Shown piece by piece: positions 1 to 6,212 of a stretch of 19,618 bases of DNA; within the stretch, counting starts at the first letter, position 1, and every line of letters starts with the position of its first letter. Origin of the DNA: JBLIOB01 sp047639575 (GTDB lineage: Bacteria; Bacteroidota; Bacteroidia; Flavobacteriales_D; Parvicellaceae); contig JBLIOB010000048.1 of the NCBI GenBank assembly GCA_047639575.1, forward strand, positions 1 through 19,618, written 5' to 3'. The translations under genes were made by a program, and so were the position numbers. Below the pieces are notes generated by a model. That model made no database searches, was not told where the DNA came from, and saw nothing but the letters and a program-made list of their open reading frames with translations.

Positions 1-33
1 TGAATACCCCCTAAAGTAAAAATTTAATTTTAA

Positions 34-3000
34 TTAATGTGCCACCGAAATACGTTTTGTCAGAATTCCGCCATCAGTTAAAATTCTAACAAAATAGATA
101 CCTGCTGGTCTAGTTGTTAGATCGAACGAAGTTCTAATATCGTATCCATTCAGTTGTTTTGAATCGATAACTTTACCGATTGCATCCACAACTTGCACTT
201 CAACTTCAACATTGTTAGTGTTGATCATATTGATGTTAAATAAACCTTCCGTTGGATTCGGGAACATTGTCATCGAAATCCCATCAACAACGTCATGAAT
301 GGCAACTTCTAATAGCACAGTTATAATAATCGTGTCTGTGTCTGTACAGCTACCTAGTGTACCAGTAAGTATTACTGTGTAAACCCCAGTAAGACTAAAG
401 CTATGAGTTGGGCTTGTAGAGGTAGAAGATCCACCGTCTCCAAAGTCCCAGTTATAAGAAGTAGCAGGAGAACCTGAATTACTGAAGTTAACCGTAGCTC
501 CTGTTGATAGATATACTGTTGTAGCAGAAGCTGTTGCAATCATTGTAGGAGAAGGCAACACAATTACTACAACATTGGCAGTTGATCCAACACATGACCC
601 GTTAGAAGCAATTACAGAATAGGTTGTAGTGCTTGAAGGAGAAGCTAAAATAGACTGAGTAGTTTCAGTTGTATTCCAAAAGTATGTTGTTCCTCCATTA
701 GCAGTTAACATAACCGTTTCGCCTGCACAAATCGAAGTGTCAGCAGTTACTGTAGTTGTTGGTATTGTATTAACAGTTACAGTTACACTTGCATTATCTG
801 AACAACCTGATCCATCCGTTACAGTTACATTGTATGTTGTAGTAGCAGCTGGCGTATCTGTAAAAGATGCAGTTGTTGGACCAGTACTCCATACATAACC
901 AGTACCGCCTGTTGCGGTAATAGTTACATTATCTCCAGTACAAATTGTAGTTAACGAGGCCGATGCTGTTGCAGTCACACCTCCAGTATTTGTAAGGACC
1001 TCAGTACCTGTATCAGTACAACCAGACCCATCCATTACAACAATATTATAAGTTGCTGCACCTAGGCCAGTAAATGATCCAGAAGCTTGGAAGGTTGCTC
1101 CGCCATCTATAGAGAAAGTATAGGAACCATCACCTCCAGAAGCAGTAATTGAAATAGAGCCGTTTGAAGAGTTACAAGTTTCGTCCGCAGCAGTTGATAA
1201 TAATACAACTGCTGCTGTTCCTGTAATCGTTTCATTAACACCTACACTTGAACATCCATTACCGTCTTCTACATGAACTAAATATGATCCTGCAACTAAT
1301 CCAGTAACCGTTGGTCCTGCCACAGGAGATCCGTCTATGTAATACGTATAAGTTCCGTTTCCACCAGAAGCAGCAATTGTTATAGTTCCATTTCCGGCTC
1401 CACAATTTTCAGCTGTAACTGTTGCCGTATGCGTAACCGCAGATGGGTCAATTAATGTGATGTTAACTGTTTCAGTACATCCGCTACCGTCTGTTATATC
1501 AACAGTGTGGGGTCCTGCACAAACTCCAGTGAAAGCACCAGTTGGCTGTCCTGTTCCTCCATCAAGAGAATAACTTAATGAGCCAGTTCCACCAGCACCA
1601 GTGACTGTAATCGTTCCATCACATGCTCCTGCACATAAAGGATCATTTGAACTTGGAGTTGAAGTGATTCCAGACGTTGAGTTCAACGTTACTGCATCTG
1701 TTCCAGAACAAGAACTCGAAAGATCGTTTACCACGATACTATATGTATTCGCTGCTAAACCGGTAAATGATCCACTTGGTTGGAAAGTTGCACCACCATC
1801 GATACTATATTCATAAGAACCAGATCCACCAGAAGCAGTAATTGTAATAGTTCCATCACCACCAGCACACGTAGGATCAACTCCTACAGATGTTACTGTT
1901 AAAGAACCACTAGCGTTAACAACAGATGTTGCTGTCCCGCCACACGATGTACTTAAATCATTAACAAGTACATTATACGTGTTAGCACTTAATCCAGAGA
2001 ATGAATTACTAGGTTGGAATGTTGCACCACCATCAATACTATATTCATACGATCCAGATCCGCCAGAGGCAGTAATTGTAATTGTTCCATCCGCACCAAC
2101 ACATGTTTCGTCAGTTTCACTAGTAGTTACGGTTAAACCACCAGCGTTTAGGTTTAGTGTATATGTATCAGTACCAGAACAGCCACTTGATAAATCGTTA
2201 ACAACAATGTTGTACGAATTTGCAGCTAGTCCAGTGAATGTACTGGCTGGTTGGAATGTTACTCCACCATCAATACTATACTCATATGACCCTGAACCAC
2301 CAGAAGCAGAAATGGTAATTGAGCCATCGGTCCCTACACAACTAGGGTCTGTTCCAGTTGAAACTACAGTTGGACCAGAAGTAATGGTTACAGCGATAGA
2401 ATCCAAAGCTTGACCACTACAAGTACCTAAAGCAAATAGATAAGCAGTATAGTTACCAGCTGTTGCATAGGTTACTGCTTCCGTTGCACTTGAACCGGTT
2501 GCTGGAGTTCCGCCAGGGAATGACCAGCTATAGCCTGTTGCGTTGGTAGACGTTGAACCATCAAACGAGATTGTTTGCCCAGCGCATGTTGTTGCAGGTG
2601 TCGCAGAAACTACGGCTCCTACGGGAAGATCCGTCATAAATGGATTAATGTATAAAGAGAAGGTATTACCTGCTCCCCATGCAGTTTCCATATCATGCCA
2701 TGTTAAATCATTCCATTGCTCATAAGCAGTGTTTGTTCCAACATTCACTAAGTTTTGGAAAACTCCCATCGTATCGCCAGCACCAAACGAGGTAAAGTCA
2801 ACTCCAATGTAGAAATCAGGTCCACCGACATTTACCGGTGAGTTAAATAGTAAGTTGACTACACCTTGACTTGCGGGTCCGCCCAAAGCAGTTTCAATAG
2901 ATAGCCAGTCAAATGAGACTCGATCTACTTCAACTCCTGGAAGTCCAGCTGCATCACTATAGATTACAAGGTCTAAGGTTGCACCGTTACCACCGTCTCT

Positions 3001-4908
3001 AACATCAAACAGTCCAACTTGTGCACCATTAACATGTGTCCAAGGAGCATATCCGGTATATTTTTCAGCTTTCTGAAAGTCACCAAAGTTGTTTACACCA
3101 GATACATATCCAGCACCTGAACCGTAAACGGTGATTGTGCTTGTGTCTGCAATGTTACTTAAGGTGTCACAGCCTGAAGATGCGACCACTGTAATAACGA
3201 TAGTTGTATTACAAGAACCTTGAGCATTTGTAGCCGTCATAGTAACGGTATAAACACCTGGAGTGCCGAACACAATTCCAGAAGGGTTTTGAGCAGTAGA
3301 TGTTGCCGGAGCGCCACCACCACCAAAGTTCCAACTCCATGAAGTTGGAATTCCAGTTGAGTTATCAGTGAAATTAACAGATGCTCCTGCCGTAATAGTA
3401 GTTGCACTTGCAGATATTGCACAAGTAGGAGGCACAGGAGTTACTGGTGTACAAGGTTGGTAAGTCCCGTCTAAGGTCATTGCGCCAGTTCCTGCTGGAT
3501 CTAACCAAGGCTCAAGCTGAGCATTAGCAGTTGTTCCACATTGATCCCAATCAGTATAAAATTTACCATATAAATCAGAGGATGTTGGGGATGTACAGAA
3601 CGAAGATCCTCCAGAAAGTTGACCTACCATTCTTCCATTATTGTCATAAATTGGCGATCCTGAAGATCCGCCTTCTGTAACTCCATGACCATTAGTAGTT
3701 GATGCCCAAGTTACAGCCCAGTGAGCCCCACTAGCCCCACCATTATAAGTTGTGCTACCAAGCGAAGAAGTATAAGTTGAAATCTTTTTTGCTGATCCAG
3801 CTGGATGATGTATGCTTACACCAGATGAAGAAGCAGAATTTGCGCGGTTCCAACCTTCGTAGTATGCATTGTAAGACGTAGGCGGTTCAGAAGTCAATTC
3901 TACTAAGTAGAAATCAGATCCAGCTACTTGATTTGTTCCCGGAGGATTGTTTAATGTTCCATTTCCTGAAGATGCTCTAACGGTACCACCAGTCATTGTT
4001 TGTGTACCTGCGCTAGGATCAGATCCATTTGCTGCACCTGGAGAACAGGTCGTTTTTTGATAATTCCAATACCACACCCAACCGGAAATATTACTGCCAG
4101 CAGTTGGTTCGCCACAGTGCCAAGCACTTATCATATAAGGAGTGCAATCTGCAGCCGTATTATTAATCATTGAAGCCGTACACATTGCGGTTCCTCCACC
4201 TGAAGGGAAAGTGTAAAAAACAACTGCATCAATTTGATCAGACCATCCAACGTTTTCTGGTGAACAGGCCACATCAACTTCGCATGTCTGCGCTTTTGCA
4301 TAGCCAACAACTCCTGTAGCTTCAGTAATGTAACCATTAACAAAGTCTTCAACACCTCTGTAGAAATAAATGATTTCTTTGATGTCAATAATTGGAAATC
4401 CAATTGTTCCTGCTGGAGCGTAGTATTCAATTGTCATAGTATTACCTTGAACCATTTGCGTTGCACGAATAGTATTAGCATTATTATAAGCAGAGGTAAA
4501 TGCACCCAATACTTGGTTGCCATGCTCGTTATAGATAAAAACTTTACCTCCATCTGGAATCCAGAAATTATTATAATAGGCACCAAGTGCCATAGCATCA
4601 TCTGAATGAATTTTCAAACGCCATAATACGCTTCCATCAGCCATAGTTTGCCATGAGCCTGAATTTGTTGGGTTGAAACTAACAGGCATGTTTAAACCAA
4701 CCCTGTATTCCATTCGAGGGTCATTCAAATCATCTTCAGTAGCTGCCTGTACTAAATTTGGGGCAGGAATTTCTTGTTGATCAACTTTGGTCCATGGAAC
4801 CGTATGATCAAATGAATAAGGAGTCCCTCCCTCGCTCAACTGGGCATACGAAATCCCAGACGCCATAAACATTAACATGCATATAGCAATTGTATAAATA
4901 TTTCTCAT
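34..4908 (-). CDS. Giant secreted trypsin-fold serine protease with PKD and SprB-like repeats and T9SS sorting domain
   Basis: Predicted extracellular protease exported by Sec and then the type IX system. Numbering from the ATG at 4908 (1,624 aa): signal peptide at about 1-23 ending SYAQ; N-terminal region at 24-200 typical of a propeptide; chymotrypsin-fold domain at about 205-487 resembling the lysyl-endopeptidase branch of S1, with the triad visible as H264 (SAWHC), D332 (GSDFYLVEL) and S416 (GSSGSP). Then come a PKD domain (about 495-577), a beta-rich module starting CDTLSN (about 580-760), a second PKD (about 765-843), six SprB-like repeats (about 847-1307), two Ig-like modules (about 1312-1452), a third PKD (about 1457-1532) and a type A sorting domain (about 1545-1624; motif MFPNPTEGLFN, then PAGIYFVRI, basic end). 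The frame is open from a TTG three codons upstream, but ATG gives the normal signal peptide. It follows the small secreted gene after 20 bases. Lysine specificity is not shown. Family assignment is firm; substrate is unknown. Confidence 0.9.
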   Translation of the reverse strand: MRNIYTIAICMLMFMASGISYAQLSEGGTPYSFDHTVPWTKVDQQEIPAPNLVQAATEDDLNDPRMEYRVGLNMPVSFNPTNSGSWQTMADGSVLWRLKIHSDDAMALGAYYNNFWIPDGGKVFIYNEHGNQVLGAFTSAYNNANTIRATQMVQGNTMTIEYYAPAGTIGFPIIDIKEIIYFYRGVEDFVNGYITEATGVVGYAKAQTCEVDVACSPENVGWSDQIDAVVFYTFPSGGGTAMCTASMINNTAADCTPYMISAWHCGEPTAGSNISGWVWYWNYQKTTCSPGAANGSDPSAGTQTMTGGTVRASSGNGTLNNPPGTNQVAGSDFYLVELTSEPPTSYNAYYEGWNRANSASSSGVSIHHPAGSAKKISTYTSSLGSTTYNGGASGAHWAVTWASTTNGHGVTEGGSSGSPIYDNNGRMVGQLSGGSSFCTSPTSSDLYGKFYTDWDQCGTTANAQLEPWLDPAGTGAMTLDGTYQPCTPVTPVPPTCAISASATTITAGASVNFTDNSTGIPTSWSWNFGGGGAPATSTAQNPSGIVFGTPGVYTVTMTATNAQGSCNTTIVITVVASSGCDTLSNIADTSTITVYGSGAGYVSGVNNFGDFQKAEKYTGYAPWTHVNGAQVGLFDVRDGGNGATLDLVIYSDAAGLPGVEVDRVSFDWLSIETALGGPASQGVVNLLFNSPVNVGGPDFYIGVDFTSFGAGDTMGVFQNLVNVGTNTAYEQWNDLTWHDMETAWGAGNTFSLYINPFMTDLPVGAVVSATPATTCAGQTISFDGSTSTNATGYSWSFPGGTPATGSSATEAVTYATAGNYTAYLFALGTCSGQALDSIAVTITSGPTVVSTGTDPSCVGTDGSITISASGGSGSYEYSIDGGVTFQPASTFTGLAANSYNIVVNDLSSGCSGTDTYTLNLNAGGLTVTTSETDETCVGADGTITITASGGSGSYEYSIDGGATFQPSNSFSGLSANTYNVLVNDLSTSCGGTATSVVNASGSLTVTSVGVDPTCAGGDGTITITASGGSGSYEYSIDGGATFQPSGSFTGLAANTYSIVVNDLSSSCSGTDAVTLNSTSGITSTPSSNDPLCAGACDGTITVTGAGGTGSLSYSLDGGTGQPTGAFTGVCAGPHTVDITDGSGCTETVNITLIDPSAVTHTATVTAENCGAGNGTITIAASGGNGTYTYYIDGSPVAGPTVTGLVAGSYLVHVEDGNGCSSVGVNETITGTAAVVLLSTAADETCNSSNGSISITASGGDGSYTFSIDGGATFQASGSFTGLGAATYNIVVMDGSGCTDTGTEVLTNTGGVTATASASLTTICTGDNVTITATGGTGYVWSTGPTTASFTDTPAATTTYNVTVTDGSGCSDNASVTVTVNTIPTTTVTADTSICAGETVMLTANGGTTYFWNTTETTQSILASPSSTTTYSVIASNGSCVGSTANVVVIVLPSPTMIATASATTVYLSTGATVNFSNSGSPATSYNWDFGDGGSSTSTSPTHSFSLTGVYTVILTGTLGSCTDTDTIIITVLLEVAIHDVVDGISMTMFPNPTEGLFNINMINTNNVEVEVQVVDAIGKVIDSKQLNGYDIRTSFDLTTRPAGIYFVRILTDGGILTKRISVAH
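988..2370 (-). repeat. Six tandem SprB-like repeats inside the protease gene
   Basis: Six consecutive coding repeats of roughly 75-80 codons share the pattern Cys, then DG(S/T)ITI, SGGSGSYEYSIDGG, FTGL and a final Cys-containing turn. The three units nearest the N-terminus (about 1669-2370) are nearly identical in protein and strongly similar in DNA. The other three are more diverged and variable in length. SprB-like repeats are known in large flavobacterial surface adhesins such as the gliding adhesin SprB. Here they probably act as a stalk or carbohydrate/surface-binding spacer between the protease head and the sorting domain. Confidence 0.85.
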
Positions 4909-4928
4909 TATTTTCAATGTTGATGGGG

Positions 4929-5180
4929 TTATTTTTCTGTTTTGTTGGTTCCTGATTCCTTCTTAGGATCAACTGCCTCAGCTTTTTTAACTGCATTCGA
5001 TTTTATCGACACAGAGCTGGTGGGCTTAGGGACAATAACAGAATTTTTAATTTTAACTTCTCTAGGTTGTAAGGTTGTGGCTTGAGAATTAGTCTCCGTA
5101 GTTTCAGTGGTTTGGGATTGTGAAAATCCGACAGAACACAAAAGAACTCCAAGTCCAATTGTTAAAATTGATTTTTTCAT
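4929..5180 (-). CDS. Small secreted Thr/Ser/Lys-rich protein of unknown function
   Basis: An 83-residue protein starting at ATG 5180. Residues 1-20 (MKKSILTIGLGVLLCSVGFS) form a clear signal peptide with likely cleavage at FSQ/SQ. C15 lies in VLLCSVG, which is a poor lipobox. The mature part of about 60 residues is low complexity: Thr/Ser/Gln-rich at first, then Lys/Pro-rich with a charged tail, and has no cysteine and no recognisable domain. The stop is 20 bases before the ATG of the giant protease on the same strand, so the two are probably co-transcribed. A sequence CCTTAAATATA (plus strand, 5206-5216) reads on the minus strand as a possible -7 element (TATATTTA). I do not recognise a family. 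An exported accessory to the protease is only an inference from position. Confidence 0.6.
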   Translation of the reverse strand: MKKSILTIGLGVLLCSVGFSQSQTTETTETNSQATTLQPREVKIKNSVIVPKPTSSVSIKSNAVKKAEAVDPKKESGTNKTEK

Positions 5181-5277
5181 TTTTTTATTTGTTTACTTTA
5201 ATGCACCTTAAATATATTGATTTTAATCCACGACTTCACATCTGGAATAAAATTACAAGACAAAACAATTAACAATC

Positions 5278-5964
5278 ATGGCTAGAATATGTATCGTTGA
5301 AGATGAAGTTTCCATTTCAGAACTTTTAGAGATTAACCTTAATCTTGAGGGTCATGAAACGGAAGTTTGCGCAAATGGAAAGATTGCGTTGGATGTAATT
5401 AAGGCGAAAAAGTTTGATTTAATATTACTGGATGTAATGCTTCCTATAGTGGATGGTTTCAGTGTATGTGAGACTATTAGGTTAGAAGATGACGCTACTC
5501 CAATTCTAATGCTAACAGCGAAGAATTCAAGTCAAGATCGTATTACGGGATTAAAGGTTGGAGCAGACGATTATTTGGCAAAACCATTTAATCTTGAAGA
5601 GCTATTATTAAGAGTCGAAAAATTGTTGAAAAGAAGTGGGAATCAGCCAAACTTGAGTTACCAAGAATTTTCCTTTTCAAATTCAAAAATTAACTTCTCC
5701 ACTTTTGAAGTTAAAACAGTGTCTGGCGCAATCCAAACTTTGACTAAAAGACAGGTCAAACTTCTTAAATTACTCATTGATAGGCAAGGTCAAGTAGTAA
5801 GCAGACAAGACATTCTAGAAAAAGTTTGGGGGTTTGATGTTTATCCTACCACCCGAACAATTGATAATTACATTGTTGAATTCAGAAAGATCTTTGAAGA
5901 AAGACCTAGAAATCCCGTCCATTTTCATTCAATCAGGGGAGTTGGATACAAATTTGTTCCGTAG
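5278..5964 (+). CDS. OmpR/PhoB-family response regulator (orphan)
   Basis: A 228-residue DNA-binding response regulator, normal length for the family. The receiver domain (about 1-115) has the acidic pair E8-D9, phosphoacceptor D52 (LLDVMLP), T80 and K102 (KPF), so it should be phosphorylatable. The winged-helix Trans_reg_C domain (about 128-228) has the recognition-helix region TTRTIDNYIVEFRK and the C-terminal hairpin RGVGYKFVP. The ATG start gives the first beta strand directly (ARICIVEDE). It is transcribed divergently from the small secreted gene, across 97 bases that could hold promoters for both. No histidine kinase lies on either side, so the partner must be encoded elsewhere. Target genes cannot be read from the sequence; autoregulation or control of the divergent unit is possible. 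Confidence 0.93.
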   Translation: MARICIVEDEVSISELLEINLNLEGHETEVCANGKIALDVIKAKKFDLILLDVMLPIVDGFSVCETIRLEDDATPILMLTAKNSSQDRITGLKVGADDYLAKPFNLEELLLRVEKLLKRSGNQPNLSYQEFSFSNSKINFSTFEVKTVSGAIQTLTKRQVKLLKLLIDRQGQVVSRQDILEKVWGFDVYPTTRTIDNYIVEFRKIFEERPRNPVHFHSIRGVGYKFVP

Positions 5965-6093
5965 TTCCAAACTATTTTAGGCCGTTTATCAATTAATTTG
6001 ACACATTAGTCATCAATATGATGCCTTTCGTTCATTTAGCCACACGATAGGAGCAACCTTCTTGAAAATGGGTGCGTCTTTATTACAGAACGG

Positions 6094-6133
6094 AGACAAG
6101 TTGCACGCTACTTCTTGTCTTTACTGGTTTTTT
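6094..6133 (+). terminator. Possible weak terminator hairpin after the response regulator
   Basis: A perfect 7-bp inverted repeat (AGACAAG at 6094-6100, CTTGTCT at 6114-6120) with a 13-base loop is followed, after seven bases, by a run of six T. The delay before the T run and the modest stem make termination uncertain. The hairpin could instead be part of a small structured RNA ending at the stronger terminator downstream. Confidence 0.35.
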
Positions 6134-6148
6134 ATTTTCCTTGCTTGT

Positions 6149-6186
6149 AAAACCCGAGAGGCCCCACCTTCTCGGGTTTTCTTTTA
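6149..6186. terminator. Strong bidirectional intrinsic terminator
   Basis: A perfect 11-bp stem (AAAACCCGAGA at 6149-6159 with TCTCGGGTTTT at 6170-6180) encloses a 10-base loop. It is followed by TTTT-rich sequence on the plus strand (6177-6186), and the stem itself supplies U tracts on both strands. It lies between the plus-strand response regulator and the minus-strand AddB-like gene, which converge here, so it probably ends transcripts from both sides. Confidence 0.8.
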
Positions 6187-6212
6187 CCCGAATTTTTGAA
6201 TAAAAATAACGA

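Noticed and set aside
1..33. Terminator after the giant protease gene
   Set aside because: AT-rich sequence without a stem, and the window ends too soon to judge.
988..2370. Regular repeats that might suggest a CRISPR or satellite array
   Set aside because: The period is about 230 bases, the copies are degenerate and remain in one reading frame encoding SprB-like modules; there are no short spacers.
1601..2725. Plus-strand open frames of 60-144 codons (1601-1816, 1979-2413, 2543-2725)
   Set aside because: They are antisense to the SprB/PKD-coding part of the giant protease. The repetitive Thr/Ser/Gly codons keep the opposite frame open, and the products are low complexity with no start context.
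4908..4917. Start of the giant protease at a TTG at 4917
   Set aside because: The ATG three codons later gives a standard signal peptide, so the TTG is unnecessary.
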